From Sphingobacterium spiritivorum (lineage in GTDB: Bacteria > Bacteroidota > Bacteroidia > Sphingobacteriales > Sphingobacteriaceae), in the NCBI RefSeq assembly GCF_016725325.1, contig NZ_CP068083.1:1116001-1180000 (forward strand): a stretch of 64,000 bases of DNA. Reading direction: 5' to 3'. Both the position numbers and the translations under genes were made by a program. How positions within the stretch are numbered: position 1 is the first letter of the stretch; the number at the start of each line of letters is the position of its first letter. The notes beneath the pieces are model-generated. The model did not search any database and was not told the DNA's origin. It was given only the letters and a program-made list of their open reading frames with translations. Positions 45,272 through 54,311 of this stretch are shown here, piece by piece.

Positions 45272-48200
45272 TTATCGCAACAGACTTAAGCCCATCAATC
45301 CCACAACAACATCATTGGCAACCGACTTCAGTTTCAAGCTTTTAAGTTCTTTCTTAGCATCTAATGGCAGATCCAGTACTGTTGCAGCTCCTCCGTCAAT
45401 ACCACGTTTTGTAAATCCCTTTATTTCTACATATTTCGCTTCGCCACCTTTTACTACTTTTCCCGTTTTCAGATGTACCCGGAGCGGACGATCCTGCTTC
45501 AATACGAACGCATATGGATCTTCTGAAAAATCCTGTTCTATTGGCCACCAGTTTTCGGGATTACGTAAGGTCAGTTCTGCTGTCGTTCCATCTGTATACT
45601 GTATCTGTATGACGGCATTGATCAGCTGACTTTGCATAGGATTGGTTGAGCCTGCCATCAGGAAATAGGCATGTCTGGCTTTGCCTGATAGCGGAATATC
45701 CTTTTCTGTCGGAAAATTATCCCATTGAGAAGTAAAGACGATATTATTTCCTTTAGCAGCTGAGATGCCGAAAGACAATCCATTTGGCAGGTTAAATACT
45801 CCGTTGACAGATGCAGCTCGTAATCCGGTATCATCAATAGTCGCTGTTGTATTCGGATAGCACCAGTTTCCAATCCCCTGAACAGGCAATTGCAATGTCG
45901 GTGATGCCGGACGCGGACTCCAGTATTTATTCTGGAAAATCTGTGTAACAGCATCATTAAAATAAGGTTTCAGATTAACTATCTCGACTTTAGCCGCTAA
46001 GGGTAATGTCCAATTGCTATACTGAACGGTTCCGAGTGTACCTGTTTTTTCCACTATCTGAAGGGTATTTGTCCCTGATTGAAATAAGGTCATCGGCAAT
46101 ACTAGATCTCGTGTTTCCTGCTGTGCCAGCTGAACAGACTGTACTTGTTTTTGATCGATAAACAAACTTCCCTGAATCAGTTTTCCGGACTGATTTTTCA
46201 TCGTCAGCGTTACAGATGTTTGATCCGGACTTTCTTTTACAGACAGCTCCAGAGGTTCTGCAATACGTAAATCTACAGGTTGCCACCAGCTGAAATCCTG
46301 TTGTCTGACTTTGACAAAGAAAGTTCCCCGGTTGCGCTTGTCTTTAAGCTGGAATGTGCCTTTACTTATATCCTGACTTTCGAGCAGTCCCTGCGGATCA
46401 TTTACAGCCTGAATCTGTGCTTTACCGGATTGTATAGAAAGGTGTGTATCTGCAGGAGTGGTCTGCACATAACTGATCTTTTCTAATTCCTGGTCTGCCC
46501 ATCGGATCTGAACATCATAATGATCCGCTTTTGCCGCATAGATTTCTATTTTAGCTGCTCCCACAGCATTTTCAACAATTTTCCATGATGCCGGAGTTCC
46601 GTTAACAGATAGCGACTGGACACCTGCCTTTCTGGCTTTGAGAACCAGTTTTAAGTTCATCTTCTGCTGAAACTTAGGTTTGATCGTATAGTGCTCTATA
46701 TTGTTATGGAGCTTAAAGTCAAAATCAATATTCGGACTTTCTAATGTACTGTACTCCCAGCTTACAGGTAATCCGGGCTGAATGGTCAGTGTATCTGCTA
46801 AGGCATCTGGTAGAATTCCGTATAAACCTTCAAAAAGAGTTCTGGAAGCTACTCCGATTGGATCTGCAAAGTCACGGTATAATTCACCCCGCTCTGCATC
46901 ATAGAACGAAAGCTGTTGAAAATTACCCGGACTGGCTCCGTAAAACATGCTTTCAATAAGGTTACTTTTCCAGAGTTCAAAAGCTTTCATCTCTCTTCCC
47001 GCCTGCCAGTACGCCAGTGCTGTCTGCAGATTCTCTGCCAGAGCCACATTGTTGACTGACCAGGTATAGGGTTGCCAGTTTGTTGTGGATAAGGTATACA
47101 AGCCCTGATCTTTCGCATCAGCCACGCGGACAGGAATATGCGGGATATAATCGTCTATATAACGTAATGCCTGATAAGCCTGAAATGAATCCATAAAACG
47201 TCCATCCAATGCATGATAGATCGTCCATACTCCGGGCTGATCGTGTAGCAATTGTTCACCTAATAAATCCTTAAATTCCGCAAAATAACCTTTGTCTTTG
47301 ATCCAAAGTTTTGCCAGCAAAGCCTGTCTGATTTTCTCCGCTTCCCGTTCATATGGAGTTGGATCTTCTTCCATTACTTTTGCCAGTCGGGCAGCCATCA
47401 TATTTCCCCGGTAATTGTAAGCAGAAGTATGGGTAACGCCTCCTCCAGAATATTGTAAACCGTCACTGGCCCAGATAGCACAGTAGGCATCATACAGTCC
47501 ATCTCCATCCATATCAAAATTCCGCTTTTCCCAGGCGAGATGTCTCTTGATAGCCGGCCAGACTTCTTTCAGAAAGGTCCGGTCTCCGGTATACTGAAAA
47601 TGTGTAAACAGCTGATCGAAAAAGACCAGATTCATATCATAATGATGCGGTACTGTATTGTTGTTCGGATTCCGGGAGATATAACCACTTGAGAACATGG
47701 CTGTACCCATTTTTTCCAGATGCCTGGCAATATTAAGTGCGGTGTCTGCTATGACTTTTCCCTCGGGAGGATCTGTAACCTGTGAATGGACATAACTTCT
47801 GAAATGGGCTTCTGCCCGGTCATTCCACCCCAACGGATTGGCCACATATGCACCTCTCCAGGCATTCAGCCGCATACGCCAGGCGACAGCACCATGCAAA
47901 TAGGTAGGCGATTCCCATATTCCGTCTGCAGCAAGCGCAAGCGCACTTCCGACCGTATTGATATGTTCATCCGGTGTATGTATACGTATACGTCCGGCTA
48001 AGGTCTGTACTTTATTTTTACTTTGATCAAACAGTTTCTGGAGAGAGAGCTGAGGTGCTTTTGCTCCTTTGCCTTGTCCTCGTTGAATAGCAACATAGGC
48101 AGTTGCAGTTTGATTCAGTTTATATTTTGCGGCTATTGCCGGAGTTGTTGTGGCAGTACTGGTCCACAACTGATCTACATCTTTCAACGCAGAGGCATTG

Positions 48201-48889
48201 ATCAGTCTGACCTCCGGTTTTCCGGAAAATGATCCCGCCAGATATTGCAGTTCTCCCTTTTTATTGGGGTAGGATACCTGAAAATTACTTTTATTGATCT
48301 GGTAGGTATTATGTTCACAGTACTCCGGCAACAGATAAAAACTGGATTCCGGATCTGCTCCTATATCTCCGGCACGACTGAATGTTTTTCCACTTGCACC
48401 TCCGTATACAGCGATCAAGGCTATTCCGTCCGGAACATTTTTTGATTTAACTTCTACGATCATCCCCTCTTCATCCGCCTGAGCCAACACGGTAATCTGC
48501 AATTCCCCTCCGCCCAATACTTTGTCATTGATTGTATAGACCATACTTCCGGAAGTATAGCGAACATCTGCCAGTGTAAGGTCATCAAACCGGATCATTT
48601 TCTTACCCGATTGAAGTACAAACTGCAGATTGCCCCCCATTCCGGGCATATATAATGCAAATTCAGGACGGTCCCCGGCTTCAACACGAAAGGCTGTATT
48701 CGTACCATACAGGGCACGATTAAATTTACGCACACCTTTTACCAGTACGATATCCTGGCCGTCAGGACGGTAATGTAAGGTCCGCTCTTTTCCATGCCAG
48801 TAATCTGCTGTTTGACTAAAGGCAACAGGAGCCCACAAGGAAGCCCCCGTCACCAATAATCCAACAATATGTATCTTTCTGAATCTCAT
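45272..48889 (-). CDS. DUF4450 protein with six-hairpin glycosidase-like domain
   Basis: 1205 residues; signal peptide ends PVAFSQ. The N-terminal third is DUF4450-like: WHGKERTLHYRPDGQDIVLVKGVRKFNRALYG-type text and PEFALYMPGMGGNLQ (about 75-90). The middle (about 310-720) is an (alpha/alpha)6 barrel: AVAWRMRLNAWRGAYVANPLGW, DGLYDAYCAIWASDGLQYSGGGV and AYNYRGNMMAARLAKVM. The C-terminal third is beta-rich. The function is not established to my knowledge; the fold and operon position suggest a glycosidase for an RG-I linkage. It lies 2 bp after the GH28-a gene and 50 bp before the GH65-like gene. Confidence 0.8.
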   Translation of the reverse strand: MRFRKIHIVGLLVTGASLWAPVAFSQTADYWHGKERTLHYRPDGQDIVLVKGVRKFNRALYGTNTAFRVEAGDRPEFALYMPGMGGNLQFVLQSGKKMIRFDDLTLADVRYTSGSMVYTINDKVLGGGELQITVLAQADEEGMIVEVKSKNVPDGIALIAVYGGASGKTFSRAGDIGADPESSFYLLPEYCEHNTYQINKSNFQVSYPNKKGELQYLAGSFSGKPEVRLINASALKDVDQLWTSTATTTPAIAAKYKLNQTATAYVAIQRGQGKGAKAPQLSLQKLFDQSKNKVQTLAGRIRIHTPDEHINTVGSALALAADGIWESPTYLHGAVAWRMRLNAWRGAYVANPLGWNDRAEAHFRSYVHSQVTDPPEGKVIADTALNIARHLEKMGTAMFSSGYISRNPNNNTVPHHYDMNLVFFDQLFTHFQYTGDRTFLKEVWPAIKRHLAWEKRNFDMDGDGLYDAYCAIWASDGLQYSGGGVTHTSAYNYRGNMMAARLAKVMEEDPTPYEREAEKIRQALLAKLWIKDKGYFAEFKDLLGEQLLHDQPGVWTIYHALDGRFMDSFQAYQALRYIDDYIPHIPVRVADAKDQGLYTLSTTNWQPYTWSVNNVALAENLQTALAYWQAGREMKAFELWKSNLIESMFYGASPGNFQQLSFYDAERGELYRDFADPIGVASRTLFEGLYGILPDALADTLTIQPGLPVSWEYSTLESPNIDFDFKLHNNIEHYTIKPKFQQKMNLKLVLKARKAGVQSLSVNGTPASWKIVENAVGAAKIEIYAAKADHYDVQIRWADQELEKISYVQTTPADTHLSIQSGKAQIQAVNDPQGLLESQDISKGTFQLKDKRNRGTFFVKVRQQDFSWWQPVDLRIAEPLELSVKESPDQTSVTLTMKNQSGKLIQGSLFIDQKQVQSVQLAQQETRDLVLPMTLFQSGTNTLQIVEKTGTLGTVQYSNWTLPLAAKVEIVNLKPYFNDAVTQIFQNKYWSPRPASPTLQLPVQGIGNWCYPNTTATIDDTGLRAASVNGVFNLPNGLSFGISAAKGNNIVFTSQWDNFPTEKDIPLSGKARHAYFLMAGSTNPMQSQLINAVIQIQYTDGTTAELTLRNPENWWPIEQDFSEDPYAFVLKQDRPLRVHLKTGKVVKGGEAKYVEIKGFTKRGIDGGAATVLDLPLDAKKELKSLKLKSVANDVVVGLMGLSLLR

Positions 48890-48891
48890 CT

Positions 48892-50313
48892 CTACTTTCC
48901 TGCAGGAGCCTCTGTTTTTACACCGTTAATAATTACATTTTCAAATATGATATTGTCCAGATAATCCACCATATAAGGTTCTTTCACACCATTGATTTCA
49001 CAATTGACCATGCGGAAATTTTTAATGGGTGAACTTTCATAAGCGGCTGACATCAGCGCGTATTTTCCGCCTTTTTTAACATGCATATTCTCTACCCATA
49101 CATTGCGGATAGTAGGAATATGATCGCCTGGTTTTTCGTAGAACATATTGAATTTGACAGCTGCTTCCTTGTATGTGCCGACTTCTACATCTTTCATAAA
49201 GACATTTTCAATAATACCTCCACGGCTCGAGCTTGTTTTTAACCGAAGGATACGGTCCAGATTAGGACTATCCATCTTATTATTCAGCGCATAAATATTA
49301 CGTGCTCCGCCAGCGATTTCGCTACCGATAACGACACCGCCGTGTCCGTCTTTCATAATACAATTTTCAATGATATGATTCTCAGCAGGACGGCCGATGT
49401 TGCGTCCGTCCTCATCTCTGCCCGATTTGATCGCAATACAATCATCTCCGGTGTCGAAATAACAATCTTTTATAAGTACATTTTTACAGGCTTCCGGATC
49501 ACAACCGTCATTGTTTGGTCCGTGACTAATCACTTTAACCCGCTCTATAGTTACGTTTTCACACAATACAGGATTCAGATTCCACATGGGCGAATTGATC
49601 ATCCTGATATCTTCAATAAGGATATTTTTACAGTTGTAAGGCTGTACAAAGTTGGGTCTCAGGTACTGTCCGTCTCCGAATACCCGTTGTTTAGCATCGA
49701 CTTCCTGATGCATCATCGTATGCAGTCTGGCTCTGGCAGGCTTTTGTTCTCCGCTCCTGGATTCGTTCCATCCATATTTGCGGGCTCCGCACCACCACCA
49801 CCAATTATCATTATCTGAATTCCCATCTAATGTTCCTTTACCAGTGATGGCGATATTTTCTTCTCCATAAGCATAGATAAAGGAAGAATAGTTCATACAT
49901 TCCATACCTTCCCAACGCGTAAATACAATAGGATAATCCGAACTGTCACGACTAAACAAAATAGTAGTACCATCGGTAAGATGCAGGTTGACATTGCTTT
50001 TGAGGTAAATAGCACCCGTCAGAAAAACTCCGTGAGGAACCACAACCCGGCCACCACCTTCAGCATGGCATTTTTCTATAGCCAGGCGGAAAGCTTCTGT
50101 ATTCTTGGTGACGCCATCTCCTTTCGCTCCGAAGTCGGCAATATTGTAATCCTTATTTTTGAATGTAGGTCTGACAATAACTTTTCGCAAGGCTTCGATT
50201 TCCTGTAAAGGCTGCGAAACATCGGTCCACACTTTTTCCTGCGCAGATGCTGAGCACATGATCAGCATGCAGACTGCAACTGCTATAGTATTGAGATTAA
50301 AGATCTTCTTCAT
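48892..50313 (-). CDS. GH28 pectin hydrolase (GH28-a)
   Basis: 473 residues with signal peptide (MKKIFNLNTIAVAVCMLIMCSASAQ). Right-handed beta helix with all GH28 landmarks: PNNDGCD (267-271, the NTD site), TGDDC (Asp290, Asp291), DGHGG (His324) and RLK (Arg357, Lys359). GH28 includes polygalacturonases and rhamnogalacturonan hydrolases; the aromatic-rich GNSDNDNWWWWCGARKYGW insert and context support an exo-acting oligogalacturonide or RG-I enzyme in the periplasm. It lies 14 bp after GH28-b. Confidence 0.92.
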   Translation of the reverse strand: MKKIFNLNTIAVAVCMLIMCSASAQEKVWTDVSQPLQEIEALRKVIVRPTFKNKDYNIADFGAKGDGVTKNTEAFRLAIEKCHAEGGGRVVVPHGVFLTGAIYLKSNVNLHLTDGTTILFSRDSSDYPIVFTRWEGMECMNYSSFIYAYGEENIAITGKGTLDGNSDNDNWWWWCGARKYGWNESRSGEQKPARARLHTMMHQEVDAKQRVFGDGQYLRPNFVQPYNCKNILIEDIRMINSPMWNLNPVLCENVTIERVKVISHGPNNDGCDPEACKNVLIKDCYFDTGDDCIAIKSGRDEDGRNIGRPAENHIIENCIMKDGHGGVVIGSEIAGGARNIYALNNKMDSPNLDRILRLKTSSSRGGIIENVFMKDVEVGTYKEAAVKFNMFYEKPGDHIPTIRNVWVENMHVKKGGKYALMSAAYESSPIKNFRMVNCEINGVKEPYMVDYLDNIIFENVIINGVKTEAPAGK

Positions 50314-50327
50314 GTTAGTTTACGGGC

Positions 50328-51773
50328 TTATAGGTTAATATTTTCAGTATCTTCAAGTACGACTTCTGTTCCATCCTGAGACGTTACTTTTACATTGTTC
50401 AACTGCCAGTTTTTAGCATGACGGATTACGCCTGCCGTCTTTGCCGTGATAGCAACATTTTCAAGGCTGAATTTTTGTAAGGGGTTTTCCTGCAAACCAT
50501 CCACATGGATAGCACGTTGTGCAAATTTCACAAAGACATTTTTGATCTGTATATTCTGAAATGTTGGGATTCCTTTACTTGCAGGTTCTACAGGTGTCAC
50601 CATTTTCTTCCAATGGTCAGGCACTTTATCTATATCATATCCTGACGGCAGTTTAGAATAACTGTAAGCCGGATTCCAGTTTGGCGTTATCTCAAATGCT
50701 GTCCTGACGCTGTCCATCTGTATATTTTCAAGAAGAATATCTTCTACAACTCCACCCCGGTTACGTGCTGATTTGAGACGAATTCCAACTTTAGTACCAT
50801 GTGCTTTGAGATTACGCGCGATAATGTGGCGCATCCCTCCGGAAGTTTCACTTCCAAAGGTAATCAGACCATCTCCCTTACGGGATATACAGTCGGTGAT
50901 AAGGACATACTCTGTCGGTCTGTTGACACGCAGACCATCCCAGTCGCGACCGGATTTAATACAGAAATTATCATCATTACAATCTATATCTGCATTTTGT
51001 ATACGGATCCACTTAGATGAATCAATATCAATACCGTCTGTACTCGGACCGATGCCATTAATATTATTCTTAATAATAATCCCATCTACAGTAACATAGG
51101 AAGAATAAAGTAAATGAACCGTCCAGAAACCTGCCTGCTTCAGAGTCACGTCTCTGATAATAATATCCTCACTTCCGTCTACGATCACAGTGCGTGGACG
51201 TTGTGCATCGTAATCCACAATCCATCTCAATCCTTTCTTATCATATTCAGATCTTAACTTCCAGTACGCATCCCAAAAAGGCTTGCCTTGTCCGTTAATG
51301 ATTCCCTTTCCGGAAATTCCGGCTTTTTGCTGGCCGTTAATATTCACAAGAGCTGCAGGCCAGACCATTTCTATGCCTGCCACACGGGTATTGATTTGTG
51401 GATAATCTTCCAAAGACTGGCTACCTAAGAGCTCTACTCCTTCATCCACATGCAGAAATACACCAGATTTGATAAAAATAGAACCCGTTAGGTATTTGCC
51501 CGGCCGGAATTGCACCTTACCTCCGCCTTTTTTTGCACAGGCATCTATTGCCTGCTGAATAGCTTTTGTGCTTATGGTCTTTCCATCTTCCCTGGCCCCA
51601 AAATCGTTGGCATATACGACTGCCTTACCGATCTTAAAATTTCTTGCGCCTACCTTGCCTACCCAGCTTGGGTCTGACGCAGCAAAAGCTGTGAATGAAA
51701 CAAATACCAAAAGGATGCCCATCAACATGGCTTTGGGGGCGAAGGCTCTTGGATTACATTTGAATACGTTCAT
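50328..51773 (-). CDS. GH28 family protein with altered catalytic-site His (GH28-b)
   Basis: 481 residues, hydrophobic signal (LMGILLVFVSFTAFAA). Beta-helix with STDGIDID (Asp246), CNDDNFCIKSG (Asp267, Asp268) and RLK (Arg332, Lys334). The GHG motif that carries His324 in GH28-a reads GDG here (Asp301), so the conserved His is missing. It may act on a different linkage, as rhamnogalacturonan-type GH28 enzymes do, or have changed activity. The order in the operon is beta-propeller, GH28-b, GH28-a, with 36-bp and 14-bp gaps. Confidence 0.9.
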   Translation of the reverse strand: MNVFKCNPRAFAPKAMLMGILLVFVSFTAFAASDPSWVGKVGARNFKIGKAVVYANDFGAREDGKTISTKAIQQAIDACAKKGGGKVQFRPGKYLTGSIFIKSGVFLHVDEGVELLGSQSLEDYPQINTRVAGIEMVWPAALVNINGQQKAGISGKGIINGQGKPFWDAYWKLRSEYDKKGLRWIVDYDAQRPRTVIVDGSEDIIIRDVTLKQAGFWTVHLLYSSYVTVDGIIIKNNINGIGPSTDGIDIDSSKWIRIQNADIDCNDDNFCIKSGRDWDGLRVNRPTEYVLITDCISRKGDGLITFGSETSGGMRHIIARNLKAHGTKVGIRLKSARNRGGVVEDILLENIQMDSVRTAFEITPNWNPAYSYSKLPSGYDIDKVPDHWKKMVTPVEPASKGIPTFQNIQIKNVFVKFAQRAIHVDGLQENPLQKFSLENVAITAKTAGVIRHAKNWQLNNVKVTSQDGTEVVLEDTENINL

Positions 51774-51809
51774 GATATAGTTGTTTTAATAGGTTACAAT
51801 TTAAAAAAA

Positions 51810-52904
51810 TTACCAAATCTGGTTTGGATTACAACGGAAAACCATTGCTGAAGAAGTATTATATTTTCCTCCCTGAGAAGCTCCGAACAGCCATTCAGGC
51901 TGATTTTTTTTATTTAAAAGCAACATAGGACGTTCCAGCCGGCCAATACGTTTGAGAGATGTCGGGTAAGGCCCTTCTTTGGTGTATGCAGATATAGCCT
52001 GGAAAGCCAGCTCAGGTTCAGACCACTTCTTACCATCAGCAGACCGCATCAATAACCCGTCTTCGTGACTCTGAACACCCATATCCCGGGCAATCATATA
52101 AAACATACCCTTTTCGATCCACACAAAGGCATCTTCAAACTGCGCATTCCCTCCTTTTGCAGAAAAATCAATAACAGGATTCTGCACATATTTTTTAAAA
52201 GGCCCCTCTGGAGAAGATGAAACGGCTAATCCATATTTACGATTACCACGTATGGCACCTTTCTCTGCCAGATAGTCGGCTGTATTCCAGGATTTGTAAA
52301 AAAGGTAATATGCCTTATCCGCTGTTTGTATTACTGTAGGGTTCGTTGTACAATGGTCATCCCAGCTCCCTTCTTCACCTGCTTCCAGGATAGGCTGATC
52401 TGTCCGCTTCCAGGGTCCGTCCAATGATTCAGCGGTTGCCAGACCAATTCTTTTGGTATTGGTCTTACCGTTAGAATTGCCCATATAATAGAGGTAATAC
52501 GTATTATTGAACCGGGTTATTGACGGATTATGACAAGTGGTGGCATCCCAGTAACCGGCTCCACGCGGAGCAAGTACCGTTTCTTTAACCACAAAAGGCT
52601 GATCCGGTGAAGGTGCAACAGCATGTACTATCTCTGATCCTTTGAGCCAGCCCCCCATACCCAATTCCTGCTTCCATCTGGAGAAGAATACATGTACCTG
52701 GCCCTGGCTGTCATAGATTGGTGAACTGCACCACACAAAATAACCTTCCAGTTCTAATGCACGGCCAATATATTTCAATCCTTTTGAAAACGCTGATTCC
52801 CGCAATTTTAAAACAGAGATCTGCCCAAGCACTGTCGAATGACAAGCGATCAACCCAAGTGTCTGTGCAAAAAGTGTTAAAAATTTCTTTCTGTTGTAAA
52901 TCAT
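51810..52904 (-). CDS. GH43/GH117-like five-bladed beta-propeller glycoside hydrolase
   Basis: 364 residues from the ATG at 52904; a TTG 30 bp upstream would only add a hydrophilic lead. The N-terminal segment FLTLFAQTLGLIACHS includes a possible lipobox (LIAC), so it may be a lipoprotein. Propeller signatures: CSSPIYDSQGQVHVFFSRW, CHNPSITRFNNTYYLYYMGN, GLATAESLDGPWKR, TTNPTVIQTADKAYYLFYKSW and FEDAFVWIEKGMFYMIARD (likely acid Glu/Asp). These are shared by GH43 and GH117-type enzymes; the exact family cannot be set by eye. It is the first gene of operon A, 80 bp after the predicted transcription start. Confidence 0.78.
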   Translation of the reverse strand: MIYNRKKFLTLFAQTLGLIACHSTVLGQISVLKLRESAFSKGLKYIGRALELEGYFVWCSSPIYDSQGQVHVFFSRWKQELGMGGWLKGSEIVHAVAPSPDQPFVVKETVLAPRGAGYWDATTCHNPSITRFNNTYYLYYMGNSNGKTNTKRIGLATAESLDGPWKRTDQPILEAGEEGSWDDHCTTNPTVIQTADKAYYLFYKSWNTADYLAEKGAIRGNRKYGLAVSSSPEGPFKKYVQNPVIDFSAKGGNAQFEDAFVWIEKGMFYMIARDMGVQSHEDGLLMRSADGKKWSEPELAFQAISAYTKEGPYPTSLKRIGRLERPMLLLNKKNQPEWLFGASQGGKYNTSSAMVFRCNPNQIW

Positions 52905-52976
52905 TAGAAAATCCGGTTTACCAGTTGTTAGCAAAAAAAAATGTTTCCATTTTTCATTTGCTGTATCAATTTTTTG

Positions 52977-53036
52977 ATTGGTTATTTACCGCAAGATAAC
53001 CCACCTTCCATAAAACAGCATCCTGCACCATCCTGA
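52977..53036 (-). promoter_or_regulatory. Promoter and direct-repeat operator of PUL operon A
   Basis: Minus strand: TCAGGATGGTGCAGGATG (53036-53019), two CAGGATG half-sites 10 bp apart; TGT at the -33 place; then TATCTTGC (52998-52991) as a weak -7 box, exactly 19 nt after the operator, as in operons B and C. TAACCAAT follows at 52984-52977. The weak -33 and -7 boxes suggest that activity depends on an activator bound at the repeat. Confidence 0.72.
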
Positions 53037-53083
53037 ATTTCGATCTACGTCACATTACTTTTACAGAAGAAAGATATTCCACT

Positions 53084-53116
53084 AAAAAAGGCTGATTCAA
53101 ATGATGAATCAGCCTT
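53084..53116 (-). terminator. Terminator of the rhamnose operon
   Basis: 12-bp stem AAGGCTGATTCA (53088-53099) with 53105-53116 and a 5-nt loop. On the minus strand it is followed by six T residues (53089-53084). It lies 26 bp after the lldD stop codon and upstream of the operon A promoter, so it separates the two operons. Confidence 0.88.
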
Positions 53117-53141
53117 CTTATACTTTATAGTAGCTATAAAA

Positions 53142-54308
53142 CTATTTAATGAGGGCGTTCGGAAAATCTACAATTTTTTCACAAGAGACTTGCTCCATTA
53201 CTTGCTTAAGCTGCGCTTTAAACATCGCAATAGTATGATCACCTCCTTTGGTTCCTAAAGCTCCCACACCATACATAAATGGTCTGCCCATAAAAGCAAA
53301 TTCGGCACCGCTTGCCAAAGCACGACCGATATCCGGTCCTGAGCGAAGCCCTCCATCCATCATGATAGTGATCTTATTTGTAAATTCAGGATCTTTAGCT
53401 AACCGCTGTAATGATGCAATCGATGATTCACCTGCATCAACCTGACGTCCGCCATGATTCGAAACAATAACTCCGTCTACTCCTATCTCTATACAGGCTC
53501 TCATATCTTCTTCCGTCACAACTCCCTTCAACACGAGCTTACCTTTCCACATATCCCGTATCGCTTTGATCTTTTCAATATCTACACGTCCTGTGAATGT
53601 ACGATTCATAAACTGACCCAGCTGACTCATGTTAAGCCCTTTTTCCATATAAGGCTGTAAGGTTGCAAAACTCGGAATACCATGTCTCAGGGTTTCTATA
53701 CCCCACACCGGACGGATAGACGCCTGAAATATATTACTGATATTCATTTTAGGCGGCATCGAAAGACCACTTTTGATCTCTCTGTAACGCAAACCAAAAG
53801 AAGGCACATCGATAAGGACAACCAACACAGGACATTCTACATCCTGTAATCTTTTAATAATATCATCCCGTAATCTGTTCTCCGTCGGATGGTACAATTG
53901 GAACCAGGCTTTACCACCCGATACTTCCGCAATACGCTCTATACTGCTTGTTGAAACGGTACTGAGGATGTAAGGGACATTGTGTTTAGCCGCAGCTTTC
54001 GCCAGAATTTCCGGGGCATTGGGCCACATCAATCCCTGCAGACCGATTGGCGAAATACCAAAAGGAGCATCGTATTTATGTCCGAAAATAGTGGTAGACA
54101 TATCGATTCCGTTGTACTTCTGCAGATAACTTGGTTTTAAGAGGATATCCTCAAAATCACGTTCGTTTCTTCTCAGATTGACTTCTTCATTACATCCTCC
54201 CTCCAGATAATCAAAGGCGAATTTAGGAATACGTTGTTTTGCTCTTTTCTTTAAATCGGCAACTGAAGGATATCTAGGATCGTATTTTAGTAAATTAGGA
54301 CTTTCCAT
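53142..54308 (-). CDS. lldD: L-lactate dehydrogenase (FMN-dependent)
   Basis: 388 residues, soluble TIM-barrel flavoenzyme of the alpha-hydroxyacid oxidase family. Seen: KFAFDYLEGGCNEE, FGISPIGLQGLMWP, WFQLYHP, KLVLKGVVTEED, VSNHGGRQVD with the catalytic His, and MDGGLRSGPDIGRAL (FMN phosphate site). It oxidises L-lactate to pyruvate. As last gene of the rhamnose operon, 3 bp after the kinase gene, it completes the route: rhamnulose-1-phosphate gives L-lactaldehyde, then L-lactate, then pyruvate. Confidence 0.92.
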   Translation of the reverse strand: MESPNLLKYDPRYPSVADLKKRAKQRIPKFAFDYLEGGCNEEVNLRRNERDFEDILLKPSYLQKYNGIDMSTTIFGHKYDAPFGISPIGLQGLMWPNAPEILAKAAAKHNVPYILSTVSTSSIERIAEVSGGKAWFQLYHPTENRLRDDIIKRLQDVECPVLVVLIDVPSFGLRYREIKSGLSMPPKMNISNIFQASIRPVWGIETLRHGIPSFATLQPYMEKGLNMSQLGQFMNRTFTGRVDIEKIKAIRDMWKGKLVLKGVVTEEDMRACIEIGVDGVIVSNHGGRQVDAGESSIASLQRLAKDPEFTNKITIMMDGGLRSGPDIGRALASGAEFAFMGRPFMYGVGALGTKGGDHTIAMFKAQLKQVMEQVSCEKIVDFPNALIK

Positions 54309-54311
54309 GGA

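Noticed and set aside
52966-52979. ATCAA/TTGAT inverted repeat in the operon A leader as a copy of the regulator's TTGATT-CAA-AATCAA site
   Set aside because: Half-sites are shorter, spacing differs and the spacer is a T run, so the match can be chance in AT-rich DNA.
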